Positions 1-8,760 of a DNA stretch of 64,000 bases are shown in pieces (position 1 is the stretch's first letter; every line of letters begins with the position of its first letter). The translations under genes and the position numbers were made by a program. The notes under the pieces were generated by a model. The model searched no databases and was not told where the DNA came from. It was given only the letters and a program-made list of their open reading frames with translations. Where the stretch lies: the NCBI RefSeq assembly GCF_024612015.1, contig NZ_CP102512.1, positions 7,316,001 through 7,380,000 of the forward strand, written 5' to 3'. This DNA is from Streptomyces sp. CA-210063 (lineage in GTDB: Bacteria > Actinomycetota > Actinomycetes > Streptomycetales > Streptomycetaceae).

Positions 1-21
1 CGGCGCGAGGCCTTCGAGTGA
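1..21 (+). CDS. vapB: VapB antitoxin, last six codons (partial)
   Basis: Only the last six codons and the stop (RREAFE, TGA at 19-21) are in the window. The same ending occurs in the second copy, which stops at 22998. The stop overlaps the GTG of vapC as GTGA, the usual coupling of an antitoxin gene to its toxin gene. The DNA-binding part lies outside the window. Confidence 0.7.
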   Translation, partial: RREAFE

Positions 22-425
22 TCACGTATCTGGTGGACACCTCGGCTCTGTGGCATCTGTTCCGTACCCCAGGTGCGCTGCGCCCCTGGGAGGGACACAT
101 CGCCGCCGGGGTGTTCCACCTCTGCGAGCCGACACGTGCCGAATTCCTCTACTCGGCGACCAGCCCGTCTCACCGAGATGAGCTGGCCGAGGAACTGGAC
201 GCGCTCTGTCTGCTCTCCCCGGTTCCGAAGAACGCCTGGCGGTGGGTCGACACCGCCCAGTACAAACTGACCCAGAGGGGTCAGCATCGGGCGGCGGGAG
301 CGATCGACCTGTTGGTGTGTGCAACAGCTGTACACCATGGGCACACCGTCCTCCACGTGGACAATGACTTCGCGACGGTGGCCGGAGTCCTCAAGGAAGT
401 CCAGCAGCGAGACGCACGAGCTTGA
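18..425 (+). CDS. vapC: PIN-domain ribonuclease toxin VapC
   Basis: A 135-residue PIN-domain protein, the normal length for VapC. Toxins of this family are Mg-dependent RNases that cleave tRNA or rRNA unless bound by VapB. The N-terminus has the hallmark VDTSA with its metal-binding Asp, then an acidic residue in EPTRAE (about 41), AIDLL (Asp near 97) and a C-terminal VDNDF (Asp 115 and 117), so the full acidic set is present. The GTG start is chosen because it overlaps the vapB stop as GTGA. A shortened paralogue lies at 22995. The family assignment is firm; the RNA target is unknown. Confidence 0.85.
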   Translation: MITYLVDTSALWHLFRTPGALRPWEGHIAAGVFHLCEPTRAEFLYSATSPSHRDELAEELDALCLLSPVPKNAWRWVDTAQYKLTQRGQHRAAGAIDLLVCATAVHHGHTVLHVDNDFATVAGVLKEVQQRDARA

Positions 426-800
426 TCTCCGGAGCAGGATCACGTCTGTCGGCCTCTGACCTCAGTGATCGATGTCTCCGAGGGGGGCACCAGCAGTCCT
501 TTCGGTAAGGGGTTCGACCATACGCACCACCGCACGCCACGGGACTCCTCGTGGCTCGCGGGATCGCTCGGGCCAAGGCGGTTCCTACTGGGCCTGGCCG
601 ACCTGGCGTGCCCCGGCGGCATGCTGGTGAGTCCGGCAGATCGGGGGGGCGACGTTCGCCGACCACTCGATGCGACCGCGCCCGTTGGTTCGCGCCGGGG
701 AGCGTGGGCAGGGCTGCTCACACTCCCCGGCGCTGCCAGCGGCGAAAAAGCCCGCAGACCGAAGGAGGCGCTCTTGAGCCGCCGCTCGTCGGACAGGATG
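426..800. other. intergenic stretch before the CRISPR array
   Basis: I see no convincing gene on either strand. Open frames here have no ribosome binding site and no recognisable motif. The part next to 800 could be the trailer side of the array, since the repeat orientation suggests the minus strand is the sense strand. Confidence 0.4.
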
Positions 801-1071
801 GAGCTATCCCCGTGTGTGCGGGGCCGACTGAACAGGTGCCGCCACCCGGGACAGCCCGACTGAGCTATCCCCGCGCACACATGGCCCACTTGGTGGGGGC
901 CTTCGAGCGGATGGTCACCGCAGAGCTATTCCCCGTGTGCGGGGCCGACCTATACGTTCTGATGAACGGAACCGGTGTCGGCGAGCTATCCCCGCGTGTG
1001 CGAGGCCTACGTGTGCAGGTCGTCCAGCGTTGTGGCGACGTAGGAGTTATCCCCGCGTGTGCGAGGCCGAA
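801..1071 (-). CRISPR. short degenerate CRISPR array, type I-E-like repeats
   Basis: Five repeats start at 801, 862, 923, 983 and 1044. They are 28 nt (one is 27) and are separated by four spacers of exactly 33 nt (829-861, 890-922, 950-982, 1011-1043). On the minus strand the best repeat begins GTCGGCCCCGC, has a CCCCG/CGGGG stem and ends GGGGATAGCTC, the pattern of type I-E repeats in actinomycetes. The repeats carry scattered substitutions: 862 is badly changed on its GTCGG side, 983 and 1044 share a G-to-A change. A sixth, poor copy may lie near 1093-1115. The regular 61-nt period is direct evidence; the subtype is inferred from the repeat and the neighbouring cas5e fragment. Confidence 0.82.
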
Positions 1072-1165
1072 GGTCAGAATGGACGCGCTCTTGACCTATG
1101 CCCGTGTGGGGCCAGGAAAGCACCCTAGCTCTCGCGGGTCCGCTGGCTGAACTACTTGGACCTCC

Positions 1166-1230
1166 GTGCTTCTGCTACGCCTGGCCGGTCCCCTCCAGTC
1201 GTGGGGAGCCCGGGGCGATTTCTTTCGGGG
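1166..1230 (+). pseudogene. cas5e: cas5e (casD) 5' fragment, Cascade subunit remnant
   Basis: The first codons read LLLRLAGPLQSWGARGDF, which matches the conserved N-terminal strand of Cas5e, the Cascade subunit that holds the crRNA 5' handle. After about 20 residues the match stops and the left end of an ISL3-type insertion sequence begins. Only the start of the gene remains, about 95 bp from the CRISPR array. No cas3, cse1, cse2, cas7, cas6e, cas1 or cas2 is seen. The motif is short but characteristic, so the call is moderately confident. Confidence 0.6.
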
Positions 1231-1265
1231 CGCCGTACCACTTGGTGACGGAGCGGGCGCCTGCC

Positions 1266-2056
1266 ATGGCGAGCAAGACGGTAGAGGCTGTGCTGTTTCC
1301 CGGGATCGATGTGCGAGTGGAGCGCGTCAGCGACTCCTCCGACGTCCTTGTGGTGGAGGCGGTGTCCATCGCTCGCCCGGGCCGGTGCCCGGACTGCCGG
1401 AAACAGGCGAGGCGCATCCACAGCACGTACCAACGCGCCCTGAATGAAAGGCCGTTGGGCTCTCGCCGGGTCATAGTCCGGCTACGGGTCGCCGATACTT
1501 CTGTGACCGGAAAAGCTGTTGCCGCAAGACGTTCGTCGAGTAGGTGCCGGGCCTGTCCGAGCGGCACGTCCGCTCCAGCACCGGGCTGACAGGCTGGCTG
1601 CGTTCGATCGCGATCGAGCTCGGCGGGCGTCCAGCCGCGCGGTTGTGCCGCCGCCTGCGGCTGGCCGCAGGCCGGACGCGGCTACTCAGGCTGTTAACGG
1701 CGCCGACGGTGCGGGACCGTGCGCCGCTGGTGCTGGGGGTGGACGAGTTCGCCTTCCGCAAGGGCTGCACCTACGGCACCATTCTGGTCGACGTCGAGGC
1801 CGGCCAGGTCGTGGACGTGCTGCCCGACCGCACCTCCGAAACGTTCGCGGCCTGGCTCACCGAGCATCCCGGAGCTGAGATCATCTGCCGTGACCGGGCC
1901 ACCGCATACACCAAGGCGGTCAAGGAAGCCGCCCCTCATGCCCTGGAAGTCGCTGATCGCTGGCACCTGTTGCAGAACCTGTCCGCCGCGGTGGAGAAGA
2001 CCTGCCACCAGCACCGCGACTGCCTGCGCAAACGCGCCGAGCGGGCCAAGCCGTAA
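1266..2056 (+). pseudogene. ISL3-family transposase, frameshifted and truncated
   Basis: The first part (from ATG 1266) has the ISL3 zinc-finger N-terminus (CPDC). A one-base frameshift near 1486-1492 moves the homology to another frame (RRYFCDRKSC), which then meets a TAG at 1541-1543 where a Gln codon is likely. From 1544 the DDE catalytic domain continues with GVDEFAF (first Asp) and CRDRA (second Asp), followed by ADRWHLL. It stops at 2056, before the catalytic Glu, so roughly the last third of a 500-plus-residue enzyme is missing. Three independent lesions make it inactive. It probably inserted into the cas operon, because its left flank is the cas5e fragment. Confidence 0.85.
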
Positions 2057-2235
2057 ACGCGACACGGAACCGCGGCCAGAGCCCTGAAATCGGCCAGGGA
2101 CGCTCTTCCGTCCACTTCGTTGCGTCTTGAAGCGTGTGGGGAATGTGGGGAGTGAAGAGAGCGCGTGTGAGGGCCTAGCGACTGAAGCCGCCGGCGCCGG
2201 TCTGGCGGCCGTTCAGACCGGCGGACGGGGCGACG

Positions 2236-2841
2236 TCACGCAGGGACGCCGAGCGGCGGGTGCTCGAGCACGCGGGGCTTGTACTCGACCAGCTGGATGC
2301 GGCCGTCGAAGGTGCGGTGCTCGATCATCTCGAGGGCAACGTCCGGATAGCCGTCGTAGATACGTTCTTCGCCCGTGGCCCCGGTGATCACCGGGAACAT
2401 CACGACCCGGAAGCGGTCGACGAGTCCGGCTCGTAGCAGGGACCGAGACAGGCTGAGGCTGCCGATCGTGCTGAGGAGCCCCGAGCCACTCGACTTCATG
2501 GCGCGGACCGCCTCGACGGCGTCGTCGCGGACAAGCGTGGAGTTGGCCCACGTCAGTGGCTCCTCGAGTGAGGAGGAGAACACCACCTTGGACGCTTGCG
2601 TGAGCTCGTCGACGGACGCCTCTTCTTCGGGCCTGAACTCGTCTTGGCCATTCGGGACCTCGCCTGCGGCGAAGCCCGACATCAGGCGGTAGGTGTTCGC
2701 TCCCATCAGGTAGGTGGCCTCGGGCTGCTCGCCGAGCCATGCGAGGTACTCCGGGCCCTCGAGGCCCCAGAACCCGGGCCATCCCTCTCCCGATGCGTGG
2801 CCGTCTAGGGAGGTGATGAAGTCGACGAGAAGCTCCGACAT
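2236..2841 (-). CDS. dihydrofolate reductase-like (RibD C-terminal) family protein
   Basis: A 201-residue protein opening with LLVDFITSLDG, the first strand of the DHFR/RibD-C fold, then YLMGANTYRLM (NADPH-pocket helix), VVFSSSLEEP, STIGSLSLSRSLL and FRVVMFPVITG. Members are NADPH-dependent reductases; few of this subgroup have known substrates, and there is no reason to think this is the housekeeping folate enzyme. Its length is normal for the family. The ATG at 2841 follows AGGAAAGGACACCGCC, a good ribosome binding site. The gene stands alone; the nearest plus-strand neighbour, an ISL3 remnant, ends at 2056. Confidence 0.8.
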   Translation of the reverse strand: MSELLVDFITSLDGHASGEGWPGFWGLEGPEYLAWLGEQPEATYLMGANTYRLMSGFAAGEVPNGQDEFRPEEEASVDELTQASKVVFSSSLEEPLTWANSTLVRDDAVEAVRAMKSSGSGLLSTIGSLSLSRSLLRAGLVDRFRVVMFPVITGATGEERIYDGYPDVALEMIEHRTFDGRIQLVEYKPRVLEHPPLGVPA

Positions 2842-3050
2842 GGCGGTGTCCTTTCCTGGGGTGTCACGAGCTTGGACCGGCCGGGAGCCACAAACTCATC
2901 GGCCGCGCTGTGGAATAACGAGAAAACACAGGACGCTGCAGCCGATCAGGTCGGCGGAGCGACACTGCTTCGGAGGGCCGGAGGCCTACATGATTGCGAT
3001 ATGCACGCAGTCGGGTGATGATCTCCACGCGATTGGGAACGGCGGTTTGA

Positions 3051-3270
3051 GTTCTGTCAAAGCCCCAGCTCAGCCCCACCCTCGAACGGCCCACCCCGCT
3101 CTACTGGGTGATCGGTGAGGCCTCGCTGCTCGACGTCGACAGCGGGTGCTTCATCCACTCACCTGCGACGGCGGCGGAGCACTTCCGTGAGTACGGCCCC
3201 GCTCCGAGGTCACCGCGTCCAGCTTGCAGGAGTTCCTCGAACAGCTCGGCCGCCGGATCGCAAACCAGAC
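3051..3270 (+). pseudogene. unrecognised gene remnant
   Basis: One frame reads PTPLYWVIGEASLLDVDSG and then SPATAAEHFREYG. After a shift near 3205 another frame continues TASSLQEFLEQLGRRIA and stops. The amino-acid pattern looks like real protein broken by one frameshift, perhaps the C-terminal half of a SUKH-like or similar small immunity-type domain. No start codon with a ribosome site is seen. I do not recognise the family with confidence. Confidence 0.25.
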
Positions 3271-3584
3271 CTAATCATCGGCCGAGGACAAACGGGCCCC
3301 TGCCCCAGGAGGTCATTTCACAGCTGGGGAATCGCAAGCAGGTGTGGGGACACCCCTGAGCAGGGGGTGGCCGATTTCACAGAGCGCCATCATGTCGGCC
3401 TCGCGCACGTGTCGGCGACAGGGGGACAGCTCCGCAGGTGTGGGCCACACGGCGGGCACGTGACCTGCGCAGACGTGGTAGCCCACCACCGAGGCAAGCC
3501 GCCGCAAGTGGCCTGTGCGAGCCGGTGGCCAGACCGTTCTCTGACAGCGAGGATGCGGCTGGGAGACGGGCGAAGGGCGTGGGT

Positions 3585-4277
3585 ATGTCGGTGGCGGACC
3601 GTGACCGAGCGGAAACCGGTGGCGATACGTGCCAGGCCGGGTATCACGCGCAGATCAAAGCGGAGAACCGCGCGCGCATCATCCGCGCCGCCCGCGACCT
3701 CTTCCTCGCCCGGGGATACGACAAGACCTCCCTGGCCCAGATCGCCAGGGAGGCGCGCGTCTCCACCGGCACCCTCTTCAAGCGGTACCTCTCCAAAGCC
3801 GCGCTGTTCGCAGCCGTCACCTCCGAACAGTGGCGACTGGACGTGCAGTACGCCGCACCGCCCCCGCCCGGCGATCCCCGGTAAGGTCTGGACCACATCG
3901 GCCGCGACTGCGCCTGCCTGGTCTCGCGGCCCGGCACGGCGGCACTGTGCCGCCTCATCATCACCGAACTTCCCCAGATGCCGGAACTCGCCGACATCGT
4001 CGGCACCGGCTTCGCCATCGACCGCGGACCCTTCTTCGACCGGCTCCGCGACTACCTGGACGCCGAAGCGCAGGCCGGCACACTCGACTTCCGTTCGGCC
4101 GACGGACAGACACAGCAGACCTCCGCAGTGGCCGAACAGTTCCTCGGCATGATCTGCGGCCAGCTCCTGTGGCCCCAGCTCGTACGCACCGACTTCGTCC
4201 CGCCCGACCCCACCGACACCGCGATCGTGGACGAAGCCGTCGCCCTCATGCTCACCCGCTATCGCACCGGATCCTGA
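3585..4277 (+). pseudogene. TetR-family regulator with in-frame stop
   Basis: The frame from ATG 3585 gives a TetR helix-turn-helix (IIRAARDLFLARGYDKTS, then STGTLFKRYLSKAALF). It meets TAA at 3882-3884 and continues in the same frame with typical TetR ligand-domain sequence (HIGRDC, RPGTAALCRLI, GQLLWPQL) to a natural stop at 4277. Without the TAA the product would be about 230 residues, a normal TetR length. The lesion is therefore a single nonsense codon, not a frameshift. A 99-residue truncated HTH protein could still be made. The target genes are unknown; aldehyde dehydrogenase lies convergent at 4526. Confidence 0.75.
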
Positions 4278-4525
4278 ACCCTGGACCACCAGTTCACGCT
4301 GCAAGGACCCCGATACGTCGTCCTCCGGGACAGGTACACGTATGGGTGACTCGACCGACAACGAAGAGCGGCGAGCGCGACCGGTCCTACCAGTAACCAA
4401 CAGCGGTCGACAGCTGAGCCGGTACCGTGGCCTGCCGGTACTCCTGACGTGTGACCCCGGCGTTGCGCCCGGTGGCGCGACCACCGACAAGTGATCGACG
4501 AAATACGGCGGGTGGGTACGGCAGT
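4278..4525. other. short intergenic gap
   Basis: No gene, hairpin or promoter stands out between the convergent tetR remnant and the aldehyde dehydrogenase gene. Confidence 0.3.
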
Positions 4526-5983
4526 TCACCTGCCTAGATCGCCTGGCAGATTGATGGTCTTGTACTCCAGGAACGAGCTGAGGCCCTCGGGCCCGAACTC
4601 TCGGCCGATCCCGGATTCCTTGTATCCGCCGAAGGGGGCGGCGAACTCGATCCGGTACCCGTTCAGCGTCAAGGTCCCCGTGCGCACCTGGCGAGCGATG
4701 CGCATGGCCCGGTCCAGGTCGTTGGTCCAGATGCTTCCCGACAGGCCGTACTTCGAGTCGTTCGCGATACGGACCGCGTCGTTGTCGTCGTCGAAGGGGA
4801 TCACGACGAGCACGGGGCCAAAGATCTCCTCCTGCGCGATGCGCATGGAGCTGTCGACGTCTGCGAAGATCGTCGGTTCGACGTACCAGCCCTTCGACTG
4901 GCGCGCGGGCCGGCCGCCGCCGACCGTGATCGTCGCGCCGTCCTTCCGTCCGCCGGCGATGTAGTCCTCGACCCGCCGCCGCTGGCGCTCGGCCACCAGG
5001 GGGCCGACCTCGGTCGAGGGGTCATCCGGATCGCCGACCCGCAGCGCAGCAGCTGATTGCGAGATCGCATCCACAACCTGCTGGTAGCGGCTGCGATGAG
5101 CGAGGATCCGGGTCTGTGCCAGGCAGTGCTGGCCGGACATCATGATCGCGTACGGCATGAGGGCGGGCACGACGCTGTCGATGTCGGCGTCCTCGAGGAT
5201 GATGGCGGGCGACTTCCCGCCGCACTCGAGGGTGACGCGCTTGAACTGCTCGCCGCACAGCGCGCCGATCCGCCGCCCTACGGCGGAGCTGCCCGTGAAG
5301 CTGATCTTGTCAACCAGCGGGTGCCGCACGAGCGCCTCACTGTTCTCCCGGCCGGCGGGCACGATGTTGAGGACACCCGGGGGCAGACCGGCCTCCATGG
5401 CAGCGTCGGCGAGCAGGTACGCGTCCAGCGGGGTCTCGGGCGCGGGCTTCAGCACGACGGTACAGCCGGCGATCAGGGCGGGAGCAAGATTCACCATCGT
5501 CAGGATGAGCGGCGCGTTCCACGGCACGATCTGCCCCACGACACCCACAGGCTCCCGAAGGATCCGCGCGGGCCCGCTGAGACCTGGTCGATCCTGCTCG
5601 AAGGGGAACGTCGAGGCAAGCTCCCGGTAGTAGTCCAAAAGCATCACGGGCACCGGTGCCTGGAGTTGGTTCGAGAAGCTGATCGGTGAGCCCATCTCTG
5701 TGGTGATGAGCTGTGCGATCTCGGGGACACGTGCGCGCAGGTACTCGCCGAACGGACCCAGCGCGTCCGCACGCTCCTGTGGAGACATGCGGGGCCAGGG
5801 GCCATTGTCGAAGGCGGCGCGCGCCGCGCGTACTGCGCGGTCGATATCGGCAGGCGTCGATGAGGGAACGGTACCGATCCGCTCCTCCGAGAAGGGGGAG
5901 ATGACATCGATCACGTCTTCCGAGGCAGGCGCGATCATGTCCCCGCCAATGAAGAGCCGATCCTGCACTGTATGGCTGGTCAT
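4526..5983 (-). CDS. NAD(P)-dependent aldehyde dehydrogenase
   Basis: A 485-residue cytosolic ALDH of normal length that oxidises an aldehyde to a carboxylate. It shows the cofactor-site PWNAPL, the Rossmann turn FTGSSAVGR, the general-base motif LECGGKS, the catalytic cysteine in SGQHCLAQTR, the EEIFGPVL strand and the C-terminal FGGYKESGIGRE. All key residues are present. The substrate cannot be fixed from sequence; the organisation resembles broad aliphatic, aromatic or betaine-type ALDHs. The ATG at 5983 is preceded by GAAAGGAGCGGCC, a strong ribosome site. VOC and cupin genes follow upstream on the same strand, so these may be a loose catabolic group. Confidence 0.9.
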   Translation of the reverse strand: MTSHTVQDRLFIGGDMIAPASEDVIDVISPFSEERIGTVPSSTPADIDRAVRAARAAFDNGPWPRMSPQERADALGPFGEYLRARVPEIAQLITTEMGSPISFSNQLQAPVPVMLLDYYRELASTFPFEQDRPGLSGPARILREPVGVVGQIVPWNAPLILTMVNLAPALIAGCTVVLKPAPETPLDAYLLADAAMEAGLPPGVLNIVPAGRENSEALVRHPLVDKISFTGSSAVGRRIGALCGEQFKRVTLECGGKSPAIILEDADIDSVVPALMPYAIMMSGQHCLAQTRILAHRSRYQQVVDAISQSAAALRVGDPDDPSTEVGPLVAERQRRRVEDYIAGGRKDGATITVGGGRPARQSKGWYVEPTIFADVDSSMRIAQEEIFGPVLVVIPFDDDNDAVRIANDSKYGLSGSIWTNDLDRAMRIARQVRTGTLTLNGYRIEFAAPFGGYKESGIGREFGPEGLSSFLEYKTINLPGDLGR

Positions 5984-6241
5984 GGCCGCTCCTTTCGCCG
6001 TGCCAAGACGCGCCTACGCGGACGGCTGTTGGTGAGCAACGCCAAGCCGTCACTGCTGCATTCAGCCGACCACGTCCGGGCCTTGGCCGAGCGCGGGCTT
6101 CCACCAGACGGTTTCGCCCATCCGAGACGGACACCGCTCCCGCACCCGGCGAAGGTGTCCGGGCTGCCCGGCTGCCCGGCTGCCCGGCTGTCCGGTTGAG
6201 CTGGGAGACTGGTTGTCATTGCCGTGCGGATCAGTCCTGGG

Positions 6242-6640
6242 TCAGCCCTGTCCCGCCGGGCAGAAGAACTCCAGAGCGATATTGTCCGGATCCTTGAAGC
6301 TGAGATGGAGTCCGAACGGGTCCTCGACGATTCCGGAGTGCGACACTCCCTGCTCGTCGAGCCGGGCCTCCCAGACTTCCAGTTGGCCCCGGTCGGCGAC
6401 GTGGAACCCGCAGTGGTCGAGCCCGACGCGCGCCGGGTCGAACACATCGGCTTCGTTCGTCGCCTCATGCTTGCGGAAACCGAGAATGAATGACGGGGAG
6501 GCGTTGGCCACGAACGGGCCGTATTCGTCCTCCACGTCGAGAACCGTCTGAGTGTCCAGCAGGCGGTTGTAGAACTCCGCGCTGCGCTTCACATCGCTCA
6601 CGGTCAGGGCGATGTGCCCGATTCCAGGTGCCACGGGCAT
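6242..6640 (-). CDS. VOC (glyoxalase/bleomycin-resistance fold) protein
   Basis: A 132-residue VOC-superfamily protein. The fold's paired beta-alpha-beta units are visible as IGHIALTVSDVKRSAEFY and later VGLDHCGFHV, and the sequence ends in the typical DPDNIALEFF. Candidate metal ligands are the His of GHIA, the His of DHCGF and the Glu of ALEFF. Members include glyoxalases, dioxygenases and resistance proteins; the reaction is undetermined. The start at 6640 is preferred over a longer frame because GAGGAGG lies 8-12 bases before it. It lies upstream of the aldehyde dehydrogenase gene on the same strand. Confidence 0.8.
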   Translation of the reverse strand: MPVAPGIGHIALTVSDVKRSAEFYNRLLDTQTVLDVEDEYGPFVANASPSFILGFRKHEATNEADVFDPARVGLDHCGFHVADRGQLEVWEARLDEQGVSHSGIVEDPFGLHLSFKDPDNIALEFFCPAGQG

Positions 6641-6941
6641 GGACGACACCTCCTCACGGTGGTGCGCTGCCTCCCATTCGATGTTACGTCGCCCGTACTT
6701 CCGCCGCCCCTGCTCCGGCACCAGGCCGACCCTCGCTGGGGATCACGCCCTGAGGTGGAGGGGGTCCCAGCTGTCCGACAGTCCGGTTGGGCCTGTGACT
6801 TGCGGGAATGAATCGGACAGCTCAAAGTGCGACTATCCGGTGGTGGCGAAGATGTCTGCGACAGGCCACCACTCCCAAGGAACCACCGCCCCTATGCCTG
6901 ACCATCGCAAGCGCCGCAGTCATGGTTCGGGACACCAACAG

Positions 6942-7412
6942 CTACTCAGGCATCGGCTGCATCTGAATTCCGTGCCGCTTGCCGATCTCGATGAGGCGGT
7001 CAACGTCCGGCGGTGTGTCCGACTGGGGTGGCAACTCGCGTCGCTGGGCGGGTTCACCCGCCTCGGCGAAGAATTTGTCGATGCCGCCCGGTGTGTAGGT
7101 GATCAGCATCCGTACTGTGCTGGTGGGCTCGAACCGCTCCAGGGTGCCCTCAGGGATGTGGAAGAAGGACCCGGGACCGCCTTCAACCGTCTCGCCGGCG
7201 ATGTGATAGCGGAGCGTCCCCTCGATGACGTAGACACTCTCGGTGCCAGGGTGGGTGTGGGGCGGTGGGCCCATCCCTTCCGGAATGGTCATCTCCACGA
7301 CGGTCATCGCGCCGTCGGTCTCGTCGCTCGACGCCTTGACCTCGTACAAGCCGTTCAGCATCCAGAATGCCTTGCCGTCACCGCTATGACGCACATGCGC
7401 GTTCTTCGCCAT
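6942..7412 (-). CDS. cupin-domain protein
   Basis: A 156-residue single-cupin protein. Cupin motif 1 reads PPHTHPGTESVYVIEG, with His-x-His and Glu as metal ligands. Motif 2, PGSFFHIPEG, supplies the last His. The tail after FEPTSTVRMLITYTPGG is about 40 residues. Such proteins are metal-binding enzymes, isomerases or ligand sensors, and nothing here fixes the activity. The start at 7412 has GAAGGAG upstream, whereas the longer in-frame start does not. It is transcribed away from the NTF2-like gene at 7689. Confidence 0.8.
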   Translation of the reverse strand: MAKNAHVRHSGDGKAFWMLNGLYEVKASSDETDGAMTVVEMTIPEGMGPPPHTHPGTESVYVIEGTLRYHIAGETVEGGPGSFFHIPEGTLERFEPTSTVRMLITYTPGGIDKFFAEAGEPAQRRELPPQSDTPPDVDRLIEIGKRHGIQMQPMPE

Positions 7413-7688
7413 GGGACCGCTCCTTCCTCGGTGCCCCCATGTGTCCCCGCCGGAGAGCCAACCTAAGGCCGCCATCCGGGTACCTGCGCCGGGGCAGCGC
7501 CGCCCCCCCCGTGAGATTCAGAGGACCGCCTTTCCCGGCAGCGTGGCGTGCTGGTGGACGCTGGCCGGGGCGGAGTGTCACCGCGGCCGCGCAGCTCGAT
7601 TGTGTGCCGCTCAGCCTGACGGCCTAGCGCCGCAGAGCCATGGTGTGTCGCGCGACGTACGCTCCCCAGGGGGCCGAGAGAGGCGCTG
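7413..7688. other. divergent promoter region
   Basis: This gap separates the minus-strand cupin gene from the plus-strand NTF2-like gene and must carry both promoters. I see no clear -35/-10 pair. AGAGAGGCGCTG before 7689 can serve as the ribosome site of the plus-strand gene. Confidence 0.35.
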
Positions 7689-8081
7689 ATGACCGATCAC
7701 CCGAACATCGCTGTGTTCCAGCGCGCCATGGCTGCCTTCGCGGTCGGCGACATGGATGCCCTGGCGAAGGTCTTTCACCCCGAGGTGGTGTGGCATATCG
7801 GAGGCAGCAACCCACTGGCGGGAGAGTACCGAGGACGCGAGGACACCTTCGCGGCGTTCGAGCGGGAGTTCCAGCTGGCAGAGGGCACGTACCGTCCACA
7901 GCTCCACGATGTGCTCGCCAACGATGACCACACAGTCGCGCTCCTGCACGTCACGGCGTCACGTGAGGGCAAGGAGCTCGATATGGACTACGCCCTCGTC
8001 TTCCACATCAGGGACGACAAGATCACCGAGGGTTGGGTGCTGACGGCCGACCCGAAGATGTACGACGAGTTCTGGTCGTAG
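7689..8081 (+). CDS. SnoaL/NTF2-like protein
   Basis: A 130-residue protein of the NTF2-like superfamily (ketosteroid isomerase, SnoaL and related proteins). It starts FQRAMAAFAVGDMDAL, followed by FHPEVVWHIGG, EYRGREDTFAAF, and the C-terminal strands DYALVFHIRDDKITEGWVL. This cone-shaped fold holds small hydrophobic ligands and can be enzymatic or merely binding. The conserved VWH suggests a polar group in the pocket, but no specific activity can be named. A perfect hairpin at 8381 may end its transcript. Confidence 0.8.
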   Translation: MTDHPNIAVFQRAMAAFAVGDMDALAKVFHPEVVWHIGGSNPLAGEYRGREDTFAAFEREFQLAEGTYRPQLHDVLANDDHTVALLHVTASREGKELDMDYALVFHIRDDKITEGWVLTADPKMYDEFWS

Positions 8082-8380
8082 GACGTTCGTGACGCGGCAC
8101 GCGATGTCGGAGCCCTTTCAGGGCGTGAGAGTTCACTGCGCCAAGAGTGGTGCCCACTTTGCCGTGAATACTTCCCGGGCATCGGCAGGCTCGCTGTAGC
8201 GCCGCCCCGGTCTGTTCGGCGGCTGAAGAGGGCCCGTGTTCGGCCGTCGCCGAGACGGTCTCTGGCGATCTGATCCACTCCGGGCGGTGGCTGACCTGCG
8301 AAGAAGCCGCGCGGTTCCACCCGCGGGCGAGGCGGGCGGTGCCCATCTCGCCGGTAAGGCACTCAGCTGCTCGCTCCAGA

Positions 8381-8412
8381 GAGGCTCCGCCCCCGAATAC
8401 GGGCGGAGCCTC
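8381..8412. terminator. perfect 12-bp hairpin
   Basis: GAGGCTCCGCCC (8381-8392) and GGGCGGAGCCTC (8401-8412) are perfect inverted repeats around an 8-nt loop. No T-run follows, which is usual in streptomycetes. It could terminate the plus-strand NTF2-like gene or a minus-strand transcript. Confidence 0.55.
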
Positions 8413-8538
8413 CGTGCGTTGGAAGGGGAATCCGCTGCAGGCGGGTTCGAGACCCCCTCCGAGCTGGCGCGATCGCCGTGTAGCCCCGGACCAGCCAGCT
8501 CGGCGATACGCTTGCGGGCCGCAGCCAGTTCGGACAGG

Positions 8539-8760
8539 TCATTGCTGGTCGTGCCAGCCAACTGCCCCGTATCGATGAGGTGTTGGCGATACGCCATGGA
8601 CGGCATGGAAAAGGGGCCGGACCACTACTGCAGTGGGTCGACCGCGGCTGAGGAGGGCGATGCCCTCATCGGCGAGGGCATCCAGGTGGCCCGCGGCGTC
8701 GCCGATGAGCAGGACATGGCCGGCGGTTCTCGAGGCCGCCCGGCTCCGCCGCCGTCCGCT
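8539..8760 (-). pseudogene. FAD-dependent oxidoreductase fragment
   Basis: On the minus strand one frame reads GHVLLIGDAAGHLDALADEGIALL. This is the second FAD-binding motif (GDAAG-x-D, then EGI) of geranylgeranyl-reductase or halogenase-like flavoproteins. The match begins inside the 3' tail of the acetyltransferase-like pseudogene, which is read in another frame, and fades after about 30 residues towards the stop at 8539. It is an isolated fragment of a roughly 400-residue protein with no catalytic part, so it marks a recombination junction near 8740. Confidence 0.5.

Noticed and set aside
1093..1115. Sixth CRISPR repeat
   Set aside because: It is too diverged and its spacer would be only 21 nt, so it is not counted in the array.
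3115..4152. 345-codon frame across the tetR region
   Set aside because: It is a shadow of the tetR gene; the TetR reading has HTH and ligand-domain motifs.
6160..6195. GGCTGCCCGG repeats read as a possible operator
   Set aside because: Simple 9-bp slippage repeat without symmetry relevant to the aldehyde dehydrogenase start.
8436..8465. Possible tRNA T arm around GGGTTCGAGACCCCC
   Set aside because: One stem pair mismatches and no acceptor or anticodon arm is found.
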